The notes: a model not told the origin generated them from the sequence alone. A stretch of DNA of 31,554 bases from Anaerolineae bacterium (GCA_016929795.1 JAFGIA010000234.1:1-31554), one strand, 5' to 3'. Positions 8,095 through 19,278 are shown, numbered from the stretch's first letter. Made by a program: numbers and translations.

Positions 8095-8193
8095 CCTGCA
8101 ATGGTATCATCTCAATAAAGGGGGGAAAGTTGGGGTGTGTGCGGTGCCCGCACACACCCCAACCCCCGATTATTGAGCAGATACCTGCAATGG
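8095..8193. mobile_element. 79-bp MITE-like palindromic element with 10-bp direct repeats
   Basis: This fills most of the 311-bp gap between the genes at 7943 and 8255. A perfect 16-bp stem (GTTGGGGTGTGTGCGG at 8129-8144, complement at 8148-8163, 3-nt loop) is nested in an outer inverted repeat TATC-NN-CTCAATAA (8105-8118) and TTATTGAG-NN-GATA (8170-8183). Abutting this 79-bp unit on both sides is the exact 10-bp direct repeat CCTGCAATGG (8095-8104 and 8184-8193). Terminal inverted repeats plus a flanking duplication is the layout of a small non-autonomous transposon. It encodes nothing. It could also act as a terminator for the methyltransferase gene ending at 8255, although no U-tract follows the stem. 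Confidence 0.6.
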
Positions 8194-8254
8194 CCAAGAT
8201 GGGAAGGGTTGGGGCCGCTTGGGGAGTGAGAGAAGGTGTCTGGATGAAGCGCGG

Positions 8255-9145
8255 TCAGAGGGGTTCGGACAGGTCCTTAAAGTTGTAGATGCCGTCCTCG
8301 ACAGGCCAGGTGCGCCGGCAAGCAGGGCAGACAAGTGCATTGCCTGCGGTTCGCAGCGGCTCGCCCCCACAGGCCGGGCAGCGAAACAGAATCTCCCCCG
8401 CCACCTCGCCGGCGGGCCCGCCGGCCTCGGCCTGGAAAAAGACGCTGGGGGTGAGCTGCCACCAGGCACCGGTGGGCTGGAGCAGGTTATCGGCGGCGGC
8501 GAGCAGGCGCGCGGGCAGCAGGCGCTTGAGCAGCGGCAGGCGAAAGTGGGAGACGGTGAGGGTTTGTTTCACGTGAAACATTGCCTCGGCCAGGCGGGCG
8601 CACATCCAGGCCGGGTGAAAGTCGAAATTCATCTCGACGAACTCGTAGGGCTCGGGTGAGAAGGGGTTCCAAGCCTGGCGGCGCAGGAGGTAGCGCGCGA
8701 TGGCCTTCAGGTGCCGTTTGTTGGCGTGCTCGAGGACAAAGGTGCCGCCGCCGGGCACGACACGGGCCAACTCTGAGAGGAGCGCCGGCACGTCGGACAC
8801 GTGGTGCATGACGCGCACCATGATGGCCGCATCAAAGGTGGCGGCGGCAAAGGGCATGGCGTAAAAACTGGCGGCGACGTAGACAAAGCGCGGGTCGCGG
8901 CCGAGGCGCGCCTGGGCCTGGCGCAGCAGCGAGCGGGAATAATCGAGCAGCACCACCTGGTCGTAGCCGGCGTAGAACTCGGAGAGACGGCCAAAGCCGG
9001 CGCCGATGTCGAGCAGGCGCCGGCCGCGGGGAGGGAGCAGCCGGCGCAGCGCGTAACGCTCGGCCAGGTCCTCGTACTCGCGGCCCTGATCCGTCCAAAA
9101 GTCGCCCTCGTAGTCGTGACCCTCATAGTCGCAGATGCGTGCCAT
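8255..9145 (-). CDS. Class I SAM-dependent methyltransferase with C-terminal zinc ribbon
   Basis: A 296-residue cytoplasmic methyltransferase of unknown substrate. Motif I is LLDIGAGFGRLSEF near residue 60, then the acidic strand VVLLDYS, and later the FDAAIMVRVMHHVSD segment typical of Methyltransf_11 proteins. The last 55 residues hold CPACGG...CPACRR followed by WPVEDGIYNF, a Trm112-like zinc ribbon often fused to or paired with methyltransferases. The frame stays open far upstream, but the ATG at 9145 gives the natural N-terminus MARICDYEG. A promoter -10 box ends 7 nt before this ATG, so the mRNA is probably leaderless. It diverges from the glycoside-hydrolase-like gene at 9256. Confidence 0.85.
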   Translation of the reverse strand: MARICDYEGHDYEGDFWTDQGREYEDLAERYALRRLLPPRGRRLLDIGAGFGRLSEFYAGYDQVVLLDYSRSLLRQAQARLGRDPRFVYVAASFYAMPFAAATFDAAIMVRVMHHVSDVPALLSELARVVPGGGTFVLEHANKRHLKAIARYLLRRQAWNPFSPEPYEFVEMNFDFHPAWMCARLAEAMFHVKQTLTVSHFRLPLLKRLLPARLLAAADNLLQPTGAWWQLTPSVFFQAEAGGPAGEVAGEILFRCPACGGEPLRTAGNALVCPACRRTWPVEDGIYNFKDLSEPL

Positions 9146-9152
9146 GCGCGCG

Positions 9153-9181
9153 AGTGTAACACAGGTTGGGCAAGTTGGCAA
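9153..9181 (-). promoter_or_regulatory. Promoter for the methyltransferase gene (leaderless)
   Basis: On the minus strand: -35 TTGCCA (9176-9181), 17-bp spacer, -10 TACACT (9153-9158). Only CGCGCGC separates the -10 box from the ATG at 9145, so the start codon falls at or next to +1. Confidence 0.65.
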
Positions 9182-9194
9182 CTTGTGGTAGAAT
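9166..9194 (+). promoter_or_regulatory. Promoter for the glycoside-hydrolase-like gene
   Basis: Plus strand: -35 TTGGGC (9166-9171), 17-bp spacer, -10 TAGAAT (9189-9194). It overlaps the divergent methyltransferase promoter, so the two would compete for RNA polymerase. Confidence 0.5.
9171..9185. promoter_or_regulatory. Candidate operator between divergent promoters
   Basis: CAAGTTG-G-CAACTTG is a perfect 7-bp inverted repeat around one base. It covers the -35 box of the minus-strand promoter and the spacer of the plus-strand promoter, so one bound protein could control both genes. The binding protein is unknown. Confidence 0.45.
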
Positions 9195-9196
9195 GA

Positions 9197-9229
9197 AAGG
9201 GAAAAGTGGCAAGGGAAAAGTGGCAAGGG
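9197..9229 (+). repeat. 14-bp G/A-rich tandem repeat in 5' leader
   Basis: AAGGGAAAAGTGGC occurs twice exactly (9197-9210, 9211-9224), followed by a partial third copy (AAGGG). It lies between the proposed promoter and the start of the gene at 9256. Confidence 0.8.
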
Positions 9230-9255
9230 AGAATGCACGCAAGAGCTGATCGACC

Positions 9256-11346
9256 ATGATGCGCCTGCTGATTCTGGTACTATTTGTGATCGCCGCCGTG
9301 ACGCCGGGGCGGGGAGCAAATGTGCTGGCACCCGAACCTGTCCACTATGCGGGCTGGGCCGTGGAAGCCTACCCGGAAGCATCGGCGGCCGAGATGGAAG
9401 CCACGGTGCAGCGCATGGTGGCGCACGGCGCCAACGTCGTCTGGATTGGCCACAACAACCCGGGCATCGTGGACGCGCAAAAGGTTGAGCCGGGCCTATC
9501 ATACGCCGTCTATGAAGCGTACATCGACCCGGCGGACGGGCGACACGACGACGCCGTGGCGATCGTCGAGGCACAGCACCGGATGCTGGCCGCCTGCCGC
9601 GCTGCCGGCGTGCCGGCGGTGCTGCCCGTGGGCTACCAGATCCAGATGGGGCGCCGCTGGAACGTGGCGCACCCGGAGGCAGTGCGGCGGGATGCACAAG
9701 GCGAGCCGCTCGACATCTATGGCGGTGGCGTGAGCGCCTCATTCTACGCGCCCGCCTACAGGGCCGACATCGAGCGCTACTACCGGTGGATCGAGGCCGA
9801 GTTTGCCCGCCCCTACGCCGACGTGCTGCTAATGCTCAACCTCGCCGACGAGCCGATCGGCGGCGACTATTCCGCGCACGCCGGGGCCGAGTTCCGCCGC
9901 CGCCACGGATTCGGGTTCGACCAGGTGGGGACCGACCCGGCGCGCCAACGCCTGCTGGGCGAATTCCAGTCACGCTACATGGTAGAGTACGCAGCGTACA
10001 GCGCCCGGCTGTGGCAAGAGATCCACCCCGGCCTGGCGGTGACGATGTCGTTCGACGGGGCACAGGCGCGCCAGACGTTCACCATGCCGGACGTCGAGGC
10101 ACTGTTCCGCGATACGCCCGACAATTTCGTAGTCACCTTTGACGCCTACCCACGCGACGGGCTGCCCAACGTGGCACTCGACGATGACAACCTCGTGGGC
10201 CTGTTCCTGCTGGCCCGCTCCGCCGGTCTCTACTCTGCGCGCTATGGCAAGCCGATCTGGCTGTGGGCAGCAGCGAACAGTTGGGGCCTGAGCCAGGCGA
10301 GTGTCGACCCGGGCACGGTGTCAGATGCCGTGGCCAACGGTATTTACCTATCGCTGCTGGTCGGCCAGGCCGGGGGGCACCTGCAAGGTATCGCCTATTG
10401 GAATTATAACGTGAAGGAGCAGGGGCTGTACAACGACACGCACGACGTGGCGTACGACGTCGAGACCATGTTCGCGCAGGTGTCGGCGGCACTGCCACTC
10501 CTGCGCCGGCTGATGGTGGCAACGGCCTCACCGGTGGATGTGTTGGTGCTGGCACCGCCTGCGCGCGCCCATGAAGAGATCAGTGCGCAGCGGGCGGCGG
10601 TGATCATGGAAGTGCACCCCTATCGTAAACTGCAAGTAGTGGCACAGAGTGGGGTGAGCGTGGCGGTGGTGGGGGCGCTGGAAGGGTGGAAGATTGGGAG
10701 GGTGGAAGGGTGGAAGGGGGGAGGGCCAGATCAGAAGCCTGCGGGTGGGCTGGAAGGGGTGCGAACGATTGTCGTGTTGGCACCAGAGATAGATTATGTC
10801 AATAAAAAAGATGTCGATCTGCTCCACACGTTCCTGGAGCATGGGGGAATGGTGGTGGCGTCGGCGGAGGTAGCATCAGCACTCCCCGTGGAAAGCGGTG
10901 AGCCCGGCGTGATCATGGGGGGTGGTTTGGTGGAGCGACGAGAAACCCTGTACATAGCGCAGCAAGGTGTAGGGATCCTGTTCGAAACCGCCAGGCAGGA
11001 GGCGCTCCAAGGTTTTTGGCAGGAGGCTCTGGGGATCGAGAATGTCCAGCCCGGCTACCGGGTGGCGGCAGGTAGCTATGCCTTCCACTACCACATTGGC
11101 ACGGCCCCGGCGGTGGTCGACATCGATCTCGCGCACCGGGCCTTGGGCTACCGCTACGACGACAGCGCCAGGCCGGTCGAGCGCCTGTATGGCGCGCACT
11201 TCCAAGTCACACTCGCCCGGCGCGAATACCTGCTACTAAAGCACGATCCGCACGCATGGCCGTGGCGGGTTCAGGTTTCTCTCAACGCTCCTGGCGCAGC
11301 TTTTCGGCCTTGGAGACAAGAGCACGAAAGTATTCCGTATTGGTGA
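9256..11346 (+). CDS. Secreted glycoside-hydrolase-like (TIM-barrel) protein
   Basis: A 696-residue exported protein, probably acting on an extracellular polysaccharide; substrate unknown. Residues 1-20 form a signal peptide (MMRLLILVLFVIAAVTPG). About 30-430 resembles a clan-A glycoside hydrolase barrel: MVAHGANVVWIGHNN, then LMLNLADEPIGG, whose Glu in the xEP motif would be the acid/base, then VVTFDAYPRDG and IWLWAAANSWG strands. The second catalytic acid is not obvious. About 440-580 looks like the class-I amidotransferase-like domain found in GH42 relatives (DVLVLAP, VVLAPEIDYV, LEHGGMVVAS), interrupted at about 475-500 by a low-complexity insert. ATGs at 9256 and 9259 are both possible; no strong ribosome site is seen. 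The 3' end overlaps the convergent response regulator gene by 65 bp. Confidence 0.75.
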   Translation: MMRLLILVLFVIAAVTPGRGANVLAPEPVHYAGWAVEAYPEASAAEMEATVQRMVAHGANVVWIGHNNPGIVDAQKVEPGLSYAVYEAYIDPADGRHDDAVAIVEAQHRMLAACRAAGVPAVLPVGYQIQMGRRWNVAHPEAVRRDAQGEPLDIYGGGVSASFYAPAYRADIERYYRWIEAEFARPYADVLLMLNLADEPIGGDYSAHAGAEFRRRHGFGFDQVGTDPARQRLLGEFQSRYMVEYAAYSARLWQEIHPGLAVTMSFDGAQARQTFTMPDVEALFRDTPDNFVVTFDAYPRDGLPNVALDDDNLVGLFLLARSAGLYSARYGKPIWLWAAANSWGLSQASVDPGTVSDAVANGIYLSLLVGQAGGHLQGIAYWNYNVKEQGLYNDTHDVAYDVETMFAQVSAALPLLRRLMVATASPVDVLVLAPPARAHEEISAQRAAVIMEVHPYRKLQVVAQSGVSVAVVGALEGWKIGRVEGWKGGGPDQKPAGGLEGVRTIVVLAPEIDYVNKKDVDLLHTFLEHGGMVVASAEVASALPVESGEPGVIMGGGLVERRETLYIAQQGVGILFETARQEALQGFWQEALGIENVQPGYRVAAGSYAFHYHIGTAPAVVDIDLAHRALGYRYDDSARPVERLYGAHFQVTLARREYLLLKHDPHAWPWRVQVSLNAPGAAFRPWRQEHESIPYW
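10680..10725 (+). repeat. GGAAGGGT-type minisatellite inside a coding region
   Basis: Imperfect copies of GGAAGGGT / GGAAGATT / GGGAGGGT follow each other in-frame, coding for LEGWKIGRVEGWKGGG. The insert interrupts an otherwise ordinary beta-alpha domain and resembles G/A-rich tracts elsewhere in the window (9197-9229, 19297-19318). Confidence 0.7.
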
Positions 11347-11980
11347 TCTCGGCGACCTGGTGAGCCTTTTTTACCTCGTCGATCTCTACCCGCAGTTCCT
11401 GCACCTGCCGGCGCAGGCTCTGTTCGCGGGCATCGACCTGGCGAGCCATCTTTTGAAAGACGCGGGCCAACTGCCCCAGCGCGTCGTCTCGCTCAGCGAC
11501 ACCGTCCAGGCTATCACACTGGAACGTCCCCTCCTCTACGGCCGCGGCGGCCTCAATCACGTGGTTCACTTGCTCGAGGTATTCCCGCTCGATATCGCGC
11601 AGCCGCTTGTCGGCGAGCGAAGCGCGCAGCCTGGCACGCAGCAGCCCGGCGTCAAAGGGCTTGGGCAAATAGTCGGTCGCGCCCATCTCGATGCATTGCA
11701 GAATGCTGTCCATGTCATCCAGCGCCGAGATGACAATAACGGGAATATCGTGCAGCCGGCTGTCACCCTTCATCTGCTCCAGCACCTGAAAGCCGTCCAG
11801 CTCGGGCATGACGAGGTCGAGGAGGACGACGTCGAATGGCTCTGCCGCCAGCATGTCCAACGCCTGGCGCCCATCCTCGGCCATGGCCGAGGTATGACCT
11901 TCCTGCTGAAGGCTGTGTGCGAGCTTGATGCGGTTCAGACGGTTGTCGTCGACGACCAGGATGTGCCCCTTTGTGTCCAA
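11282..11980 (-). CDS. Response regulator with C-terminal coiled coil
   Basis: A 232-residue receiver protein with no recognisable DNA-binding domain. Residues about 5-125 are a REC domain: acidic pair in HILVVDDN, phospho-acceptor Asp55 in VVLLDLVMP, and the conserved Lys in LPKPFD. The rest is charged and helical (LADKRLRDIEREYLEQVNH; REQSLRRQVQELRVEIDEV), probably a coiled coil for signalling or dimerisation. The start is set by the ribosome site: AGGAGG, 8 nt, then TTG at 11980, 14 bp after the stop of the hybrid kinase. An ATG at 12055 also opens the frame but would overlap the kinase by 61 bp. It is the last gene of the signalling operon and likely the kinase's output. Its 3' end overlaps the convergent gene at 9256-11346. 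Confidence 0.85.
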   Translation of the reverse strand: MDTKGHILVVDDNRLNRIKLAHSLQQEGHTSAMAEDGRQALDMLAAEPFDVVLLDLVMPELDGFQVLEQMKGDSRLHDIPVIVISALDDMDSILQCIEMGATDYLPKPFDAGLLRARLRASLADKRLRDIEREYLEQVNHVIEAAAAVEEGTFQCDSLDGVAERDDALGQLARVFQKMARQVDAREQSLRRQVQELRVEIDEVKKAHQVAEITNTEYFRALVSKAEKLRQER

Positions 11981-11994
11981 CTCGTACGCCTCCT

Positions 11995-15747
<3,753 letters not shown>

Positions 15748-15752
15748 CGCTT

Positions 15753-16508
15753 CTACACGGCTAACCTCTCGGCGAGCGGTTTGAGATTCGCGGCCATTGG
15801 GTGCGTGGGATAGCGTGTGACAAAGATGCCCCCACTGGCCAGGACCATCATCTCGTCAGAGTGCGGCAGCACTGCAGCCACTTCGGCGCCATAGGCTTCC
15901 TCCACCCGCGCTTTGACCTCCGCCTCGGAGAAGAGAGCCGGCACTTTGTTCACCACGAGCATCATCTGTGGCACCCGCAGCCTGCGGGCAATCTCGACGG
16001 CGACACCGGTGCCGAGATAATCCTGCTGGTCGGGCCGCAAGATGATGAGCAGCAAGTCCGAGATGGCAACAGAAAGGAGTGTGTCTTCGTTCAGGCCGGG
16101 GTGCGTGTCTACCAGCAACAGGTCCAGGTTGAATTCCTTGATCAGGTGCCGAAAGCCTTCGTTGAGCAGCCCCACGTCATAGCCTTCACTCAGCACCCGG
16201 CCGATCTCATCCGCCTCAACGCTAGAGGGCACCAGGAATATGCGACCAGGGATCTCTTTCCCAGCGCGATCTGTCACGTCGCGTGCCGCCTGCTGAATCG
16301 TGCACCGGCCCCACAAATAGTCATTGAGAGAATGGACGATCGTATCCTCTTTCAGGCCAAACAGCACGTGAATGCCGGGTGAAGCGATATCAGTATCGAC
16401 GATGCCCACCCGGCCACCAGACATGGCAATGAGGGCGGCGAGATTGGCTGTGATATTTGACTTGCCGGTGCCGCCACGGAACGAGTGAACGGACACGATC
16501 CTGGCCAT
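15753..16508 (-). CDS. MinD/ParA-family ATPase
   Basis: A 251-residue SIMIBI-class ATPase. The deviant Walker A is [10 protein letters not shown] at residues 9-18; the usual first Lys (KGG) is Arg here. Other motifs are [18 protein letters not shown] (switch I region) and [13 protein letters not shown] (Walker B/switch II). The C-terminus lacks an obvious MinD membrane-targeting helix. It has a good ribosome site (AAGGAGGAAATGAAAC before ATG) and lies between a PP2C phosphatase gene (16 bp upstream) and a hybrid kinase (5 bp downstream). ParA/MinD proteins position cargo on nucleoid or membrane; CpaE/FleN-like members regulate surface structures. With signalling genes on both sides, a role in localising or gating the signalling complex is plausible but inferred. 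No parB or parS-like partner is present, so plasmid or chromosome partitioning is unlikely. Confidence 0.88.
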   Translation of the reverse strand: MARIVSVHSFRGGTGKSNITANLAALIAMSGGRVGIVDTDIASPGIHVLFGLKEDTIVHSLNDYLWGRCTIQQAARDVTDRAGKEIPGRIFLVPSSVEADEIGRVLSEGYDVGLLNEGFRHLIKEFNLDLLLVDTHPGLNEDTLLSVAISDLLLIILRPDQQDYLGTGVAVEIARRLRVPQMMLVVNKVPALFSEAEVKARVEEAYGAEVAAVLPHSDEMMVLASGGIFVTRYPTHPMAANLKPLAERLAV

Positions 16509-16524
16509 GTTTCATTTCCTCCTT

Positions 16525-17370
16525 CTAGCCTGGCTGCCTGTGCAATGCAAGCAATGCCAGATCGTCAGTGTCGGCCCCGGAGACGTGGCCGGCGACATGC
16601 GCCTGGACGTAATCAAGCAACTCCGAGGCGGTTAAAACAGGTTGGGCCAGCAATGCGCAGAGACGATCTCGCCCAAAGAGGTCTCCGTTCGCGTTTTGAG
16701 CCTCGGTCACGCCGTCGGTAAAGGCGAGCAGGGTGTCGCCCGGCTCGACGCGAACAGAGCGGATCTCGAACTGGGCTTCGGGGAATATGCCGACGAGAGG
16801 GCCTGTCGGGCCGAGCTCCGCTTTCACCCCAGAGGCGCCAATCAAGAGGGGGGGTTCGTGTCCACCATTTATGAAGAGGAGCAGACCCGTCGCCGGATCG
16901 AGCACGCCGAAAAAGAGGGTGGCGAACATATGGGACCCGCCATGCGTGGAAGCTATGTAGCGGTTTGTCAGCTCGACGGCATTCTTGAGAGCCGTGGTGC
17001 CGATAGAGGGCAAAGAGGGGCGCTCGTCTTCTTCATCTTGAGCCGACCCTTCGAGCTGCAAGTCGGCCATCCAACGCAAGGCATAGTGTTGTTGGGCAAA
17101 GGCGCGGATGAGCGTGCGAAAGAGGGCCATAAAGAGTGCGGCGCCGACGCCCTTGTCGCACACATCACCGATGACGAGGCCGAGGCGCCGGTTCTGGACG
17201 AGGGGAAAGGCGTCGTAAAAGTCGCCGGCGACTTGACGCGCCGGCTCAAAGCGAGTGGCTATCTCCCAACCCGGGAACCGGGGCAAGACCTGGGGCAAAA
17301 AACTGGCCTGAATGCGACGAGCAATCACCATCTCGCGCTCCAGGGAAGTGTCGCTCTCTTTTGACGCCAT
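16525..17370 (-). CDS. PP2C-family SpoIIE/RsbU-type serine phosphatase
   Basis: A 281-residue cytoplasmic phosphatase of the type that dephosphorylates anti-sigma-factor antagonists. It starts with the RsbU-type entry EMVIARRIQASFLPQ. Metal-site motifs are VAGDFYD, GLVIGDVCDKGVGAALFMA, FTDGVTEAQN and TDDLALLAL, so it should be active. A short acidic insert (EGSAQDEEDERPS) sits mid-domain. No sensor domain is attached, so control must come from partners. It heads a four-gene operon (phosphatase, MinD-like ATPase, hybrid kinase, response regulator) with small gaps. The ribosome site is AAGGAG, about 12 nt before ATG. No anti-sigma factor or STAS-domain antagonist is in the window, so the target is elsewhere or unconventional. 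Confidence 0.9.
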   Translation of the reverse strand: MASKESDTSLEREMVIARRIQASFLPQVLPRFPGWEIATRFEPARQVAGDFYDAFPLVQNRRLGLVIGDVCDKGVGAALFMALFRTLIRAFAQQHYALRWMADLQLEGSAQDEEDERPSLPSIGTTALKNAVELTNRYIASTHGGSHMFATLFFGVLDPATGLLLFINGGHEPPLLIGASGVKAELGPTGPLVGIFPEAQFEIRSVRVEPGDTLLAFTDGVTEAQNANGDLFGRDRLCALLAQPVLTASELLDYVQAHVAGHVSGADTDDLALLALHRQPG

Positions 17371-17442
17371 TGCGCCGGCGCTCCTTCACCGCCTGGTCCC
17401 ATTTCTGGCCACGCGCCAGTCCGCTATGACAGGCTCGAAGAG

Positions 17443-17471
17443 AGTATACCATTGTTGCGGGAAAAACGCAA
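17443..17471 (-). promoter_or_regulatory. Promoter of the signalling operon
   Basis: On the minus strand: -35 TTGCGT (17466-17471), 17-bp spacer, -10 TATACT (17443-17448). It gives a leader of about 65 nt before the phosphatase ATG and is the only clear promoter found for the 11282-17370 gene run. Confidence 0.7.
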
Positions 17472-17499
17472 ACCGAAATTGGCCGGCTTGCGCGGTCGA

Positions 17500-18495
17500 T
17501 CAGCCAGCCAACAGTCCCTCCGCATAGGCAAAGAGCGCCGGCATGCCGCCCGTGTGCCAGAACAGCACGCGCTCGTCGGGGGTGATCTCGCCGCGACGCA
17601 CGAGGTCGATCAAGCCCGCCATCGCCTTGCCGGTGTAGACCGGATCGAGGAGAATGCCCTCGAGCTGCGCGACGAGGCGGATCGCCTCGCGCTCGGCGCC
17701 GGTGAGCACGGCATAGCCGCCGCCGGTGTAGCGGTCGTCGACGACGATATCGTCCGACCCAAAAGTCAGATCGAGGCCCAATTGCTGCGCCGTCGGTGGG
17801 AGGAGCGCCGCCACTGTCTCGCACAGGTATCCCCCTGTCTTGTCGACGCTGATGCCCAACACCTGCCCGGCATACTCGTTGGCCCTGGCACCGACGACAA
17901 GGCCTGCCTGGGTGCCACCAGAGCTGCTTGCGAATACGACCCGGCCAAAGTGCAGCGCCTCTTCGCCCCACTGGCGCTGAGCCTGATCGCACAGCTCGCC
18001 GAACGCGAGGGCGTAGGCGGCAGCACCAACCGCGTTCGACCCACCGTATGGAATCACGTAGGGGCGCCGGCCGGCGGATTGCTCGGCACGGGCAGCGGCT
18101 TCCATCACCACGAGCGGGTCATCCTTGCCCGCCCACCAGATCTTGGCGCCCAGCAGATCGTCGAGGAGAAGGTTGCCCGTCCACTCGGGTCGCCTAGGCG
18201 ACTCACCCGCCAGCACGAGCACGCAGCGCAGCCCGGCCCGGGCGGCGGCGGCCGCCGTCTGGCGGCAGTGGTTCGACTGCATCGCGCCCATGGTAAGGAC
18301 GACGTCCGCCTTTTGTGCCAGCGCATCCGAGATCAGCAGCTCCAGCTTGCGCGTCTTGTTGCCACCCCCGGCCAGGCCTGTCTGGTCATCACGCTTGATC
18401 CAGATCTCGGGACCACCCAGTGCCCCGCTCAGTCGGCTCAGCGGCTCGATGGGGGTGGGCAGGTGGGCCAGGTAGAATCGGGAAAAGGCTTTCAT
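17500..18495 (-). CDS. D-cysteine desulfhydrase / ACC deaminase-family PLP enzyme
   Basis: A 331-residue fold-type II PLP enzyme. The Schiff-base lysine is Lys47 in GLAGGGNKTRKLE; MQSNHCRQTAAAAA supplies the substrate-site Ser/Asn; SSSGGTQAGL is the phosphate-binding loop; VYTGKAMAG and LFWHTGG lie near the end. These match DcyD-type enzymes, which release H2S, ammonia and pyruvate from D-cysteine; ACC deaminases share the fold, so the substrate is not certain. The ATG at 18495 is chosen because GAGGAGGTCCGT precedes it and family members begin at this point; the frame is open for 25 more codons. It has its own promoter. H2S or persulfide produced here could relate to the CstR-like regulator at 30755, but they are 12 kb apart and that link is inference. 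Confidence 0.85.
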   Translation of the reverse strand: MKAFSRFYLAHLPTPIEPLSRLSGALGGPEIWIKRDDQTGLAGGGNKTRKLELLISDALAQKADVVLTMGAMQSNHCRQTAAAAARAGLRCVLVLAGESPRRPEWTGNLLLDDLLGAKIWWAGKDDPLVVMEAAARAEQSAGRRPYVIPYGGSNAVGAAAYALAFGELCDQAQRQWGEEALHFGRVVFASSSGGTQAGLVVGARANEYAGQVLGISVDKTGGYLCETVAALLPPTAQQLGLDLTFGSDDIVVDDRYTGGGYAVLTGAEREAIRLVAQLEGILLDPVYTGKAMAGLIDLVRRGEITPDERVLFWHTGGMPALFAYAEGLLAG

Positions 18496-18531
18496 ACGGA
18501 CCTCCTCGTATTCGAAGGGTTGACGAGCTTC

Positions 18532-18560
18532 AGTATAGCACATCTCACGCTGCCGGGCAA
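18532..18560 (-). promoter_or_regulatory. Promoter for the D-cysteine desulfhydrase gene
   Basis: On the minus strand: -35 TTGCCC (18555-18560), 17-bp spacer, -10 TATACT (18532-18537); leader about 30 nt with a strong Shine-Dalgarno. It makes this gene independent of the GNAT gene upstream. Confidence 0.7.
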
Positions 18561-18691
18561 TCCAGCGCACTGCAAGGACATTTGTCCAGGATTAGTACTA
18601 TTTTCCTAGTTTACTTGTGCACAGAAATGTGATAAAGTATAGGTGGTGGCGGGGAGTAGCAAGTTCATTGTAGCAGGCCGTTTGACAACAA

Positions 18692-18766
18692 CACATTGCA
18701 GTTTCGTCGGCCCACGTCGCAGCATACGTCACAACACATCGTCGCTTCATCGACCTACATCGCAGC
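18692..18766. repeat. Imperfect 32-bp direct repeat in the 324-bp intergenic region
   Basis: The gap 18496-18819 is less GC-rich than its surroundings and holds no credible gene. Besides the promoter at 18532-18560 it contains two 32-bp copies, 18692-18723 and 18735-18766, offset by 43 bp and matching at 24 of 32 positions. Their core TTC[GA]TCG[GA]CC[CT]AC[GA]TCGCAGC differs only by transitions. Possible repeated protein site or decayed duplication; no function known. Confidence 0.5.
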
Positions 18767-18819
18767 CGATATTATAAGCGCTCAACCTGCGTCTTCCCGC
18801 TTGAGGGGCTTTCTCTCAC

Positions 18820-19272
18820 TCACCCGGCGTCGTCGTTGTTTAGCAGCCGAACCAACCGCCGGGTAGAGGGATCGAGAGAAAGCTCCTTCTCTTTTTTGAA
18901 CCCCATGCGCGCATAGAAATCACTGAGGGTTGGCTGATCCACGGCAAAGTCGATTTCGAGTACTTTGAGGCCCCACTCCCGACCAGCCTGGATCGCCGCT
19001 TCTACGAGCTGCCGCCCTACTCCATGCCCGCGGTAGGCTGCAGCCACCACCAAGCTGCCGATCTCGCCCACACGCCCCCTCGCTGTCAACTGCACATTGC
19101 CCACAACTTCAGACCCCACCTCGGCGACAAAGCGGGCGATCCACCCCCTGCCCGCCTGGCGCAGGCACCACGCGAGATAGTCGCGCACGTCAGCGATCGG
19201 CTCGTCGGGATAGCAGTTGCGCTGCAAATCAGGCGCGTCCGTGATACGCGCAGGGCGGATGATGGCGTTCAT
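18820..19272 (-). CDS. GNAT-family N-acetyltransferase
   Basis: A 150-residue acetyltransferase of unknown substrate, using acetyl-CoA. Motif A is SLVVAAAYRGHGVGRQLVEAA with the R-G-x-G-x-G/A signature, followed by the LEIDFAVDQPTLSDFYARMGF segment, typical of GNAT motif B. The ATG at 19272 gives the usual entry MNAIIRPARITDAPDL; the frame is open for 30 more codons upstream. A perfect TATAAT ends 6 nt before this ATG and there is no Shine-Dalgarno, so the message is probably leaderless. It diverges from the FKBP lipoprotein gene. Confidence 0.85.
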   Translation of the reverse strand: MNAIIRPARITDAPDLQRNCYPDEPIADVRDYLAWCLRQAGRGWIARFVAEVGSEVVGNVQLTARGRVGEIGSLVVAAAYRGHGVGRQLVEAAIQAGREWGLKVLEIDFAVDQPTLSDFYARMGFKKEKELSLDPSTRRLVRLLNNDDAG

Positions 19273-19278
19273 GGAGAG

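Noticed and set aside
8111..8177. Simple Rho-independent terminator for the methyltransferase gene
   Set aside because: No U-tract on either strand, outer inverted ends and abutting 10-bp direct repeats; a small mobile element explains more of the structure. Terminator activity is still possible.
15753..16508. Chromosome or plasmid partition ParA
   Set aside because: No ParB or parS-like repeats nearby; neighbours are all signalling genes and the Walker A is of the SFRGGTGKS type.
18612..18640. Plus-strand promoter (TTGTGC, 17 bp, TATAGG)
   Set aside because: The -10 is poor and no plus-strand gene follows within the gap.
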